A stretch of 64,000 bases of DNA, from assembly GCF_016808095.1 (NCBI RefSeq), contig NC_068973.1, forward strand, positions 35,520,077 through 35,584,076, read 5' to 3'. A model generated the notes under the pieces. It was given only the letters and a program-made list of their open reading frames with translations, searched no databases and was not told the DNA's origin. The first letter of the stretch is position 1, and each line of letters opens with the position of its first letter. The DNA is from Vigna angularis. Lineage: Eukaryota; Streptophyta; Magnoliopsida; Fabales; Fabaceae. Shown in pieces: positions 1-11,329 of this stretch. A program made the translations under genes and the position numbers.

Positions 1-351
1 AACACTTCAGATGTGGGTTTTACACAAGAAAACAAAATTTGTTACTCCTTAGTTACATCCAACCATGCTTGAATGTTTATAGTTTTGATTTTAACAAATT
101 AAGGTTCTTTATCCTTCAAAAATACTTGATTGTCGTTTTTTCTTCATATTTTGATATTATAAACATATGTTTGGTACATAAAAGAAATCATACTCGTTTA
201 TATACAAAACACATTACTTGAAACAATTGATTAAGTATTTAACATAATCTATTAAAATAATAAATTATTTTTTTCTTACATATTAACTAAAAGTTAAGAA
301 CTTAATTATTCTATACATACATTTTTAACAAATTTAGTGATTGGTTAATTC
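1..351. other. AT-rich left flank, no gene seen
   Basis: AT-rich host DNA left of the large retrotransposon. The only open frame, at 39-221, is low-complexity and matches nothing I recognise. I see no promoter, RNA gene or repeat unit. Confidence 0.7.
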
Positions 352-356
352 CATGA
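352..356. repeat. Target-site duplication, left copy (CATGA)
   Basis: The five bases CATGA directly precede the left LTR and recur directly after the right LTR at 26029-26033. A perfect 5-bp duplication is what Ty3/gypsy integrases produce, so both element ends are original and no recombination with another copy has exchanged an end. Confidence 0.95.
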
Positions 357-979
357 TGTCGCAACCGGAATCGCGACGGGACGACGATCCAATGAAAAGA
401 AAAAATTAATAAATCATTTGAAAAGAGAGATTTTGGAGTCGCCACCATAGTTTATTCTGGAAAACTACGGAAAAACCATAAAATGATAAGGCATGGTCAA
501 TTTGAACCAGATTCTTGGTTCGGGAGTCGGTTACGTGTAGGGAAGGTATTAGCACCCTACAACGCCTGCCCTAAGGCAGTACCTTTAACTAAATGCGCGA
601 ATGTGGATGTGGTTTTCAAAGTGTTTAACATTCCCTTGAAATAAAACTCTAAAGAAACAAACAATATTTTTTAGCTTTTTGGGGCCCGACAAGGATTGAC
701 CTTGCTCCTACGTATTCTCATGTGAGAAATCAGGGTTACGTAGTTCTTTTGAAAACTGTTTGAGAAATTTGCTTGAAAATTGTTTGAGAATTCGTTTGGA
801 AAATGATTTGGATTTTTGGGAGAGTAAGCCTGACAAGGACTGGCCTTGCTCCTACGTATCTCCACTTTTGATGGAGAATCAAGGATCACGTAGTTCTGGC
901 AGGCGATATTGTTTGTAGTTTTGAAAAAGGCATGTTTTTTAGTTTTTTGATGATTTTTACATTTTATGTTATTTTTATT

Positions 980-2185
980 TAGGAAAGAGAAAAAGGTTTT
1001 TGGCACAAGGACGATGCGTGCGATCACACATGTGCCTAAACCTTTAAAACATATTTTTGGCGTTTTTGATGAAAGAGAAAAGGTTTTTGGCACAAGGACG
1101 ATGCGTGCGATCACACATGTGCCTAAACCTTTAAAACATATTTTTGGTATTTTGAAGAAAGAGAAAAGGTTTTCGGCACAAGGACGATGCGTGCGATCAC
1201 ACATGTGCCTAAACCTTTGAAACGTATTTTGGTATTTTAAAGAAAGAGAAAAGGTTTTTGGCACAAGGACGATGCGTGCGATCACACATGTGCCTAAACC
1301 TTTAAAACGTATTTTTGGTATTTTGAAAAAGGAGAAAAGGTTTTTGGCACAAGGACGATGCGTGCGATCACACATGTGCCTGAACCTTTAAAACGTATTT
1401 TTGATATTTTGAAGAAAGAGAAAAGGTTTTCGACACAAGGACGATGCGTGCGATCACACATGTGCCTAAACCTTTAAAACATATTTTTTGGTATTTTTGA
1501 AGAAAGAGAAAAGGTTTTTGGCACAAGGACAATGCGTGCGATCACACATGTGCCTAAACCTTTAAAACATGTTTTTGGGATTTTGAAGAAAGAGAAAAGG
1601 TTTTCGGCACAAGGACGATGCGTGCGATCACACATGTGCCTAAACCTTTAAAACGTATTTTTGGTATTTTGAAAAAGGAGAAAAGGTTTTTGGCACAAGG
1701 ACGATGCGTGCGATCACACATGTGCCTGAACCTTTAAAACGTATTTTTGATATTTTGAAGAAAGAGAAAAGGTTTTCGACACAAGGACGATGCGTGCGAT
1801 CACACATGTGCCTAAACCTTTAAAACATATTTTTTGGTATTTTTGAAGAAAGAGAAAAGGTTTTTGGCACAAGGACGATGCGTGCGATCACACATGTGCC
1901 TAAACCTTTAAAACATGTTTTTGGGATTTTGAAGAAAGAGAAAAGGTTTTCGGCACAAGGACGATGCGTGCGATCACACATGTGCCTAAACCTTTAAAAC
2001 GTATTTTTGGTATTTTGAAGAAAGAGAAAAGGTTTTCGGCACAAGGACGATGCGTGCGATCACACATGTGCCTAAACCTTTAAAACGTATTTTTGATATT
2101 TTGAAGAAAGAGAAAAGGTTTTCGACACAAGGACGATGCGTGCGATCACACATGTGCCTAAACCTTTGAAACATATTTTTTGGGA
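980..2185. repeat. Hairpin minisatellite in left LTR (about 14 x 87 bp)
   Basis: About fourteen tandem units, each with the core GATGCGTGCGATCACACATG. Each unit has inverted arms: AAAGGTTT then GGCACA on one side, TGTGCC then AAACCTTT on the other, with a loop near 25 nt. Spacer variants (GAAAAAGG, TTCGACAC, TTTTTTGG, ATGTTTTTGGG) recur in the same order, giving a higher-order repeat of four units (about 345 bp) present twice. Long frames here are only translations of the repeat. Confidence 0.93.
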
Positions 2186-2189
2186 TTTT

Positions 2190-5100
2190 GTCAAATTCAT
2201 TATTTATTTTATTTATTTATTTTTTGTAATTTTTATTCATTATATAAAAAAAAAGCGTGCGTAGTGTTTAGCAAATAAACAAGACAAATACAGTACGGAG
2301 GGATGGGGGTTACTTTACAAGGGGATTACACGATATAAATTAATGACCAAACAATTAATAATAAAATTAAGAAAACTAAAGCGTAAAAAAAACAAAACAA
2401 GAGAAAAGCTCAATTAAATTAGGGGTACAGAGATAAAAACCAGGGGTGCCAAGTGAAACTGAAGCTCCTTTGTTTGGGTCAATTCTTTTTCTCCAACTTT
2501 GAATCTTCCAAGGTGTGAGGACGAAATTTGGGGGTGCCATTGGGTATTTGCTTGTCTGGCCCAAAGGCCTTTTTTGTTCTCTCATCAGAAATCTAGAGAC
2601 CTGAAGCCTCTCTCCCGAACGAGCCAGCAAAAAGAGGGATATGCCTCGTCCTCCAACACACATGCGCCACTGCCTCCGTCGAAGCCGTGAACCGCCGTTT
2701 GCGGCGTCACCAGTAACGACGCGTACCACCGGAGCCATCGTCAGCCACGACGCTAGGTTCTCCTTTTCCTCTTCTCCCGCGCAAAGTTCACCAAGGGCGA
2801 TAGAGACAGCGTCGCGGTTTGCTCCTGCTGGGTTCATCATTGATGGCATATGGGGCCGCCGGGGGTCTCACCAATTTCAACACAAACTTTCCTTCTTCGT
2901 TCCAAATTAAACGCCACAATTCTGGGCACCTGGGTCACGCTGCTACTGTTCTTACTGAGGGCATCACCGGAACTACCATTGTCACGCTTTTCGCCCACAT
3001 TTTCCACTTTATTTCATTCTCATTGGTTTCTCTTGTGGTTGTAGAGTGGAACAGGACATGAGCGGGTCATGGTTCGATTTTGGTAATGGATGCTCCGCGT
3101 GTTTAGGTTTGGATAGATGGAAGATGAAGATGGTCGGGAGGTCAATGTATAAGGTGTGGAGATGATGGTCTGAGGTGAATGCAAATGAAGGAAGATTAAT
3201 GGAGATGAATGTCTATGGTATCTGTATGAAGATGAGGGTGATGAACGGAGAAGAAAAAAAAACGGCCTTGGCAGGGTGTGTGGTTGGGAGTGATGAAATT
3301 TGAGGTTAGGCCGTGATATCTGGTGAATGAAGATTAAGATGATGGGTTGATGAAAAGGGAGGAATATAGCAGTGGGTCCCAACGGAGATGGAGGCCAGAG
3401 GTGTATGGTTGCTGATGGGTGCAAGTTTGCTGGCTGGGATAGATGATGATGGGTGGAGATAGGTGGTGGCCGTAAGTACGGATATAGCTAAGGTGACTGG
3501 TGCATATGGATGTTTGGTAACAATAGATGGGTACGAATATTCACACAGCATTTATTTAACTTAACACATGCAAACTTAACACATGCAACGTAGCAGCAGT
3601 ATAACAAAGATACATTCAAAGGCGACTAACCAAACTCAGTAAAACATGGAGCGAGTGACATTACTTACCTCTTGAAGCACAGTTCACTGTTTGCTAATCC
3701 CGTACGTCCGATGTCTTCTTCTTCCTAGTGGTTGGCCTGCCTTTTTCGATAAGGTGCTCCTCCCTCTGAATGTGGAGTGTTGTAGTGGTCTGTTGGTCGT
3801 TGGGAGTGACGGCGTAACGTGTTGCTGGCAACACCTCTCCCGAGCACTCCTCTAGCCGTTGGATGCTCCCTGCTGGAATGTTGTAAAGCGTTTTCAATGA
3901 TGGATGAAGGCTTGCTGGATGGAGATAAGCGTGATGGAGCTGGAGTTGCTATGTGGATGGGGTTCGAGAGGAAAATCAGCAGTGACGAAGCTGAAGCTTG
4001 TGTCTGGTTTTTTCGTGACAGTGGGTGAATATGGGTGGTGGAGAGTTACAGTGGTGCAACGGTGATGAAGGAGCTAGACGGTAGTATTGAGGATGGCAAT
4101 GGCGGCTGAGGGGGCTTGGGATGATGACGGCTGTGACTCACAGATGGGTTCCTGGTGGTCCCGTGGAGGTGCAACTCGGTGGCTGATGAGTAAGGGTGAT
4201 GGCCGAAAGGTAGGGATGAAAACTGAAAGGGAAGTATATATATATATAGCAGTGAGTCTGGGTGGAGATGAGAGCCAGAGGTGTTTGATGACAAGGATTA
4301 AATGTGGAAACGAAACCCGTGAAGTTAAGATGTTGAAGATGGTGATGTGGGCCGTGAGGATATGAATATGGAAGTGAAGGCGGCCTTTGGGTGGCTGACC
4401 CGTGAGATGTTGGTGATGGGTGGTGGTCACGCGATGTTGGAGTTGAAGGTCATGGTGTTCAGTAATGTGGTCAATGCCTCTGCATGATGGTTGCAGGCAA
4501 TGGAGTTTTTAGGTTGATGGCCATGGGAGTTGAAGATGAGTAGGAGATAAAGGTGAATGATGATGAGAAATGGAGCTAGTGGAATGGGGATGAAAATGAT
4601 GGTTGGGTGAGGGGAATTAGGCCGTGGAGACGGAAAGGGAAAGGTGTATGGCCGTGGGTGTCAAAATGGTTTGTGGCAGTGGATGAAGCTGGATGAAGGT
4701 GATCAGAGAGGGGTCAGTGTTGTTGTGAAGTGATCATCGTGACAGGCCAAGGACAGGTGTTGGAACTTGTTGAATGCGGAGAGGTTGGTGATGGAGATGA
4801 AGGCGGCTTTTGATGGCTGACCCGTGAGGAAGACAAACTCCTCAGGAAGAAAGATTTCAAGTGCTTGCCGTGGTATATGGTGAAGATGAAAACAGAAAGG
4901 TCCGATGTTGGCCGAGAGGTATTAGGGATGAATACATGGTAGGTTGAAAATGGGTTCCAGCCAATATGTATTGGTGATTGAAAAATGATATCCAGGTCCA
5001 ATCAGTTTCCCCAGGTCCTGGAGATAATTCCCGAGAGGTCACCCCGTGTCCGGCATCCAAGGTATTGGTCTCCAAGATAGATCTCCCCGGTGACGTTTCT

Positions 5101-5765
5101 AGAGATTCCCTTTTCTCTCTTTTTCGAATAAGGTAATGATGCTGAAGGTACGTAGGAGTCTCAGGTGGGTGGGAGGCAAGGTGTTGCATGCGTTTCAGAT
5201 GCCAGAGGGAATCAGTACAGGTGCCAGATAAGGGCCCGTGGGGAACCAACTCTGGTGGAAGCCCAGAACCCTTGCCATTTTTATTCAGGGAAAATCTCCT
5301 TCATAATTCTTTATCACTTCACAGAGCATCTTCTTCCTAAAAGTGTTTCTCCATGTGCGCTGTAAATGTGCTACCAAAATGCACTTCCATTCTCTGAACA
5401 TTCCACTCATCACCATCATGTGCTTTCAGCTTTTCTTGTATCAATGCCATGTCCTCATGCTCCACTCATTCCCATCATGTGTTTTTGCTGACCAAGATTC
5501 TGCTCCACCGCTTGCCCACGTGAAAACTGAAGACACCATGAGCATTTTAATATTCAACTCAGCTGCCCATGCTTCCAGATTGCGTCCGCTTTAAGCCATG
5601 CATCTAACTCTTTTTCCAAATCAAAATCCAAAAGTGGAGGCCTGCCAAAATATTCTCTCGCAGAAACCCATACTGCAAATGGCTTTCAGATGTTAATGGT
5701 GGACAGTGGTAGAGGGTGGCCATCTTTGGTGGAAGGTTCAGACCATTTTAAAAATGCAGCCCCCA
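2190..5765. other. LTR middle section, no recognised gene (left copy)
   Basis: A moderately GC-rich, CpG-containing part (2500-3060) is followed by a strongly purine-biased plus strand (GATGGAGATGAAGG-like, 3060-4900). Frames of 130-157 codons exist on the minus strand, the longest at 2376-2849, but their products are compositionally biased (Pro/Ser/His-rich where purines dominate) and match no family I know. Confidence 0.6.
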
Positions 5766-5772
5766 ACTCCTA

Positions 5773-6833
5773 GACGTTCGGTCAAAACTGAAAACACTAC
5801 CGAAAACGAACGACCTTTGGTACCACAAAACCGAACGCTCGGGCAATTCGTACCGAAAACGAACGTTCGTTTATTTACATGAACGAACGCTCATACAGAG
5901 CGCTCACGAGGTGAAACATGGCCGAACGCAAACAGTAGCAAAGGACGAACGTTCAAACAAGCATGAATGGATGAACGGTCGAATAGCGAACGTTCACAGT
6001 TAATAATACAGAATCAAAAACGAACGTTAAAAATTAAAGGACGAACTCCCCGATCACTAAACCACAACGAACGAACGCTCAAAATATAACTCAGACCGAA
6101 CGCTCGGTTTGGACGCTCGCTCATCTGAGAACAAAACCACATTAAGGACGAACGTTCAAAAGGTAGAGACCGAACGTTGAGCAGCGAGGACGAACGTCCA
6201 AATTACAAAAGGCCGAACGGATTGAAGATGACCGAACGGTTGAGCATTAGCCTCCGAACGTCACTGAAGTCGAATGAACGAACAGTTGAGACCGAACGTT
6301 CAAAAGAGAAATCGAGCGTTCAAGTGATGACCGAACGCTCAATAAACAACATAAACCGAACGCTCGAAAAACAATAAAACTGAACGCTCACTAACACAAA
6401 ACACATCGAAACCGAACGTTAACAAATATGACCGAATGCTTGATGAGGAGGACGAACGTCCAAAATGATAAAATGGCCGAACGGTCGAATAGTGAACGTT
6501 TGATGACCGAACGGTTGAAGATGAGGACGAACGTCCTAAAAGAAACGAAATGCCGAACGGTCAAACAGTGCAAAGGACGAACGGTCGAATCAGTGCAAAG
6601 GACGAACGGTTCAACAATGGGGAAGGACGAACGTCACAACAGTGGTGAAGGACGAACGTTTACTGCAAGGACGAACGGTTCAACAGTGGGGAAGGACGAA
6701 CGTCACAACAGTGGGGAAGGACGAACGGTTCAACAATGGGGAAGGACGAACGTCACAACAGTGGGGAATGAACGAACGGTTCAACAGTTGGGGAAGGACG
6801 AACGCTCACTGTTTGGACGAACGTCTGATGTTT
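5773..6833. repeat. Short-dyad array (GAACGTTC / GGACG-NN-CGTCC), left LTR
   Basis: Dozens of degenerate CGAACG cores, mostly extended as CGAACGTTC, CGAACGCTC, CGAACGGTC or GGACGAACGTCC. Five exact GAACGTTC palindromes lie near 5860, 5947, 5986, 6149 and 6295. The last third organises into units of about 30 bp (GGGGAAGGACGAACG-like). In element sense this is the U3 start, where enhancers usually sit. Confidence 0.85.
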
Positions 6834-6918
6834 TTTTTCTTATTATTTATTTTTCTTTTTATTTATCTTTTTTTTGTATTTTTCCTTTTATGAGGAGAAT
6901 ACAGAAAACAAAAATATT

Positions 6919-7063
6919 TAGTCAATCCGGACGAAATTGAGTGTTGACAGCTGCCCCTCTTTACTTAGATTTTAGTAGATGATATGATAAACAATGTTCT
7001 CATATTATCAGAGTAAAAGATAAGTAAAGATAGAAATACTAATTTCGTCTAGATTTCAAGATA
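6919..7063. repeat. Imperfect palindrome spanning the LTR/PPT junction, copy 1
   Basis: Nested inverted arms are visible: outer AATCCGGACGAAATT with AATTTCGTCTAGATT, middle TCTTTACTTAGATTTT with AAAAGATAAGTAAAGA, inner ATGATATGA with TCATATTAT. Folded, the arms put the purine tract and LTR terminus in one side of a hairpin of about 140 nt. A diverged direct copy lies at 7224-7364. Confidence 0.75.
6950..6963 (-). other. Polypurine tract
   Basis: The minus strand reads TAAAGAGGGGCAGC directly before the LTR start TGTCAACACTC. This is the expected plus-strand DNA primer position and agrees with the primer site at the other end. Confidence 0.88.
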
Positions 7064-7223
7064 AACAAGAAACAAACAGAGAATAAAACAAACAAAACCG
7101 AGAGAAATGAAGCGTGACAACCTCGCGGAGGGTGCACCAACGATACAGATGAACTGAACGAGGAATGAACAAAGCCCCCTTTTTTTTTTTTTTTTTTTTT
7201 TTTTTGATGAAAGTAAAATTATT

Positions 7224-7364
7224 AATCAATCCGGACGAAATTGAGTGATGCCCCTCTTTACTTAGATTTTACTAGATCATATGAAAAACAATGTTTTCAT
7301 ATTATCAAAGTTAAAGATAAGTAAAGATAGAAATATTAATTTCGTTCGGATTTCAATGAAAAGG
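7224..7364. repeat. Second copy of the PPT/LTR-end palindrome
   Basis: A direct repeat of 6919-7063 with about 22 bp of LTR-terminus sequence joined to a purine-tract copy (GCCCCTCTTTACTTAG on plus). The bases TTGACAGCTG of the real junction are missing. The arm inversions are kept, with outer AATCCGGACGAAATT and AATTTCGTTCGGATT. Confidence 0.75.
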
Positions 7365-7459
7365 AAACAGGATCAAACATGGAATTTTTTTTCATTTGTT
7401 TTTTTTTTTTTTTTTTTTTTGAGTGCATAAATAAAATGAACAAAATTAAATGAAATGAG

Positions 7460-8385
7460 AAATTTGAATTTGATTGGTTTGACCATTGCCATGCAGAGGG
7501 TCGTTTGAAAAAATTAAAATCTGTACCTGACCATTGCCATGCAGAGGGTCGTTTGAAAAAATTAAAAAATGGGCTCGACCATTGTCTTACAGAGGGCCGA
7601 GATACCAATGACAGAAAGTAAAATTGGGCTCGACCATTGTCTTACAGAGGGCCGAGATACCAATGACAGAAAGTAAAAATTGGGCTCGACCATTGTCTTA
7701 CAGAGGGCCGAGATACCAATATTCAAAAGTGCTTTCGACCATTATCTAGCAGATGGCCGAGGTAAAAAAAGAACAAAAGGTGCTTTCGACCATTATCTTG
7801 CAGATGGCCGAGATAAAAACAAGAGACAAGTGCGCTCGACCATTATCTAGCAGATGGCCGAGATAAAACAAGAAAAGTGCGCTCGACCATTATCTAGCAG
7901 ATGGCCGAGATAAAAACAAGACTGAAAAGTGCGCTCGACCATTATCTAGCAGATGGCCGAGATAAAAACAAGAGAAAAAAAGCGCTCGACCATTATCTAG
8001 CAGATGGCCGAGATAAAAACAAAAGAAAAGTGCGCTCGACCATTATCTAGCAGATGACCGAGATAAAAACAAACTGAAATGTGCTTTCGGCCATTATCTT
8101 GCAGATGGCCGAGATAAAACAAGAGAAAAGGTGTCCGACCATTATCTTGCAGATGACCGAAATAAAAACAAGAGAAAAGTGCGCTCGACCATTATCTAGC
8201 AGATGGCCGAGATAAAACAAACTGAAAAGTGCGCTCGACCATTATCTAGCAGATGGCCGAGATAAAAACAAGAGAAAAGTGCGCTCGACCATTATCTAGC
8301 AGATGGCCGAGATAAAAACAAGAGAAAAGTGCGCTCGACCATTATCTAGCAGATGGCCGAGATAAAAACAAGAGAAAAGTGTTTG
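7460..8385 (-). repeat. Hairpin minisatellite before the PPT (about 50-bp units)
   Basis: Two units with CGACC...GGTCG ends, three with CTCGACCATTG...GGGCCGAG, then thirteen of about 50 bp with CTCGACCAT and ATGGCCGAG separated by TATCTAGCAG. In the element-sense (minus) RNA the arms CUCGGCCAU and AUGGUCGAG pair fully with one G-U wobble; in the plus-strand RNA the same position is an A-C mismatch. Tandem repeats in the 3' untranslated part are known for Ogre elements. Confidence 0.9.
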
Positions 8386-10610
8386 ATTGCTTTGAATTTG
8401 AAAATTGGAATTGGTTGAAATTTTGAGAAATTTTTTTTTGAATTTTTTTTTGATTTTTGATTTTGATTTTTAATTGATTTTTTTTCTTTTTGTTTGAAAA
8501 TTTGAAATTAAGAAACAAGGTGTTGCATTTTTGTACAAGTATATGGAATCTTGATATGCAAGAGAAACTTGGTTGATGAAAATTTTGAAATGAGAAGAAA
8601 ACTTTGATACATGTTGATTTTTTTTTGTCTTTTTGAAGGAAGAAAATTTGATGAATATACATGGAGGCAAATCCAAAGTTTGATGAAAATATGTACATGA
8701 TGTATGGGTATATTATGAAACTATGACATTTTTTTTTTCTGAGTCAATTTGCTTTCTTGGAAATCATCAAATTTATGACGATCTAGACTTTCAATTTCCT
8801 TTCAATGGATGTCCAATTCTAAAGTCAATTGTGCAAAATGAAGCTTGTGTGCCACGCATTTCTTGACGAGATACTAGTGTGTACATGCTTGATATCAGGG
8901 GTTGGAAAAATATGTGGAGGATGATTGGAAGGATTTGGAGAGTACCGGGATGGCTACTTGAGCCTCTTACTCCTTAAAACGGCTACAAAGGCCAATGTGA
9001 GGTAGTAGATACCCAGAAACTGCTCTGGAACATGGTAGAAGTATTGGTATGGACACATGTATCTGAAATGAGAGGGAATAAGTCAGGAATCAGGGAGTGA
9101 GAATATCATGTGGGATTCGCAAATTGCCCCAATTTTGGTGGTGATGAATTTCTTTGAAGTTCGGGGCGAACCAAGATCATGCAAGGCCCAACAGGGGATG
9201 CCCCAATCTTTGTATGAGCTTTGAATATTCAAGATGAAAAATTTTGGTGATTTAACAAAGTTGCTCAATACTCTGAATGGGTCGAAACATATGAAAGTTA
9301 CAAAGTTGCCTTGGTTTTGGGTATGAGTCAATTAAGCGAGGTTCCACAAGAAGTTGCCCCCCACTTTGGGTTTACGAATGATAAGATGGACTCAAAATCA
9401 TACAAAGCCCCAAAGTGTCTGCCCCTGTCTTGAGGGTGGATCTATGAATTTCAGTACGGACAAATCTGAGAGGCCCAACAAGGGTTCAGATGGAACAAAA
9501 CTGAGACTAACAAAGTTGCCCCAAGTTTGGGACCCGGGGGAAGAGTTTGAATGGGATTTGAATGTGTTCAGGAATTTGTGATGGATATGGAAAGGATTGG
9601 CTTGAAAAGATTGCCCCAAACGGTTTGATTTTCCTTTGTAAAATCTTAATTTTGATCAAAAAGGAGTTCCATTCATCCGATTTATATATTTTTTCATCAT
9701 TTTTTTTTTTACAACTGCATTGTTAGTCATTTTTGTCTTATCTCAGAAATTAAGCTTTATGAAAATTTAAGCAACCATTATTCAATCTGTGTGGACTTTT
9801 ATTGGGCTTGTAATGTGGCTTGGGCTAAAGGGTGTTGAAAGAAAGGATATAAGGGCTCAAATAAATTTTTGTGGGTAATTTTTTTGAAAAAAACAAGGGT
9901 TACCATTTGCGCTTGTATGAGTTATTTGTCAAATCTGTTTTGACTACTTTGCCCTTTCTCAAATTTCATTCTTTGCTTGCCATCACTTTGTGATTCTTTG
10001 TATTTTTGCTTCACTTTTGAGGAGTTCGCTTCATTTGATCACTAAGTGTGTTCTTCTTGCAACTTGAGTCGACTTCTACTGTGATGGTAACTCTTCTTCA
10101 GGTAAAATTTGAAAAGAAATTTCTTATTGGCTCAAATTGGGTATCAAAGGATATATTTTTGTTTTTTTGGATGAAGAAAAATGGCCACACATCATTTCAA
10201 AATTTGGTTGTTTTATTTTCAAAAGATCAATTAAGAGACAAAGACTAAATGATCTCAACAGAGTCATTTTTTTCATTTTTTTTACAACGGATTTTAGGAT
10301 CTCCCAAATGAAAGCCAGTGGAGATGACGGAAAATCTGCCCCAGTGTAAAACTTGGTGTTTATTATTTGGGCTCAAGAACATGATTGGGTCAATCTCTGG
10401 TTAGGTGAAGGCTGAAGGATGATGTTTTCAAGCAATGCACACACAGATATCTCTTAAGAAATATGTGATTTGATCATTTGACTTCAGGAGATTATGACAT
10501 CCATTACATTTTTCTTAAATCTCATAAATTGGATGATTTGCATCAAAAAACAAATGACACAAATTTTTGCGTATTTTTTTTGGTTTTATGCATGAAGAAA
10601 AGTAATATGA
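8386..10610. other. Retroelement 3' region, no recognised gene
   Basis: T/A-rich tracts (8400-8720), then a section with repeated TTGCCCC / GGGGCAA and AACAAAGTTGCC phrases (about 9110-9625) that looks like two or three diverged repeat units. Frames on both strands are short and unlike pol. I see no RNA gene. Confidence 0.6.
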
Positions 10611-10659
10611 AATGAAAATGATGATGCTTGTTGAAAAACGGATTTTTTTGTTTGAAAAT

Positions 10660-11095
10660 TGGGCTTTGCGGACCATCCTGGAAACTAGGCCTTGCGGGTC
10701 AGTATGGAAACTGAGCTTTGCAGGCCAGTATGGGAAATGGGATTTTTTTGGAATCTGGGCCTTGCGGGTCAGTATGGAAACTGAGCTTTGCAGACCAGCA
10801 TGGGAAAGGGGCTTTCTTGGCCATTGGGGAAATGGGATTTCTTGGCCAATGGAAAATGGAATTTTATGAGTTGTTGTGGAAATTGAGATTTTTTTTTTTT
10901 TTTTTTTTTTTTGGCCTCTGTAGAATCTGGGCCTTGCGGGTCAGTATGGAAACTGAGCTTTGCAAGCCAGTATGGGAAATGGGCATTCTGAGCCAATGTG
11001 GAAATTGATATTTCTCGGCCATTGTGGAAACTGGGCCTTGCGGGTCAGCATGGAAGCTGGGCTTTGCAAGCCAGTATGGGAAATAGGATTTGAGA
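10660..11095. repeat. Minisatellite of TGGAAACTG-type units
   Basis: Alternating phrases GGGCCTTGCGGGTCAGTATG and CTGAGCTTTGCAGGCCAG, each followed by GGAAA, recur about every 27-30 bp, with a T tract near 10887-10910. The frames here are repeat translations. Confidence 0.85.
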
Positions 11096-11329
11096 GCTAA
11101 AATGGAAACAAGGGCTTGGGAACCAGTGCAGAAACTAGGCTTGGTGAGCGATGCAAAAATTGATATGAGAAAACTTGATCTAGAAAAAAAACGTTTGAAA
11201 AATGAAAATGTTCTTCGGTTACTTTCTGTCATGGGAAAATCCATATCGGATCGGACCCGAGGAGAAGTAACATAGAAGGAAGTTGGACTTACCAGGCACA
11301 TTGACCCAATGGATCAGATGACCTGAGCC

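Larger units (their letters stand above)
357..6949 (-). repeat. LTR, left copy (3' LTR in element sense)
   Basis: This copy starts TGTCGCAACCGG and ends GTGTTGACA on the plus strand. By eye it differs from the right copy by about five substitutions (near 1532, 2646, 5148, 5167 and 6079), a 2-bp TA-tract change near 4235 and a 12-bp tandem duplication present only in the right copy (near 24653). It contains a hairpin minisatellite near the end adjoining 357, a purine-rich middle and a short-dyad array near 6949, which is the U3 end in element sense. No convincing gene lies in it. Confidence 0.95.

Noticed and set aside
671..1375. 234-codon frame over the LTR minisatellite
   Set aside because: A translation of the 87-bp tandem unit (repeated HMCDRTHRPC-like phrase). 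Unit length variants break the frame elsewhere in the array.
980..2185. CRISPR-like regular spacing of conserved and variable blocks
   Set aside because: Units are contiguous with only spacer-length variation, lie inside plant retrotransposon LTRs and recur in blocks of four. A minisatellite, not an array of unique spacers.
2376..2849. 157-codon open frame on the minus (element-sense) strand, present in both LTRs
   Set aside because: No family resemblance. The two copies are identical mainly because the LTRs are young, so conservation is no evidence, and the C-terminal part runs into low-complexity sequence.
3020..5249. Several 80-134-codon Pro/Ser/His-rich frames on the minus strand of the LTR
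   Set aside because: They follow from the purine-rich GATGGA-type plus strand, which lacks minus-strand stops. Composition is explained by base bias.
6428..6940. 170-codon frame (TNVQNDKMAERSN-like)
   Set aside because: Translation of the CGAACG dyad array. No protein family.
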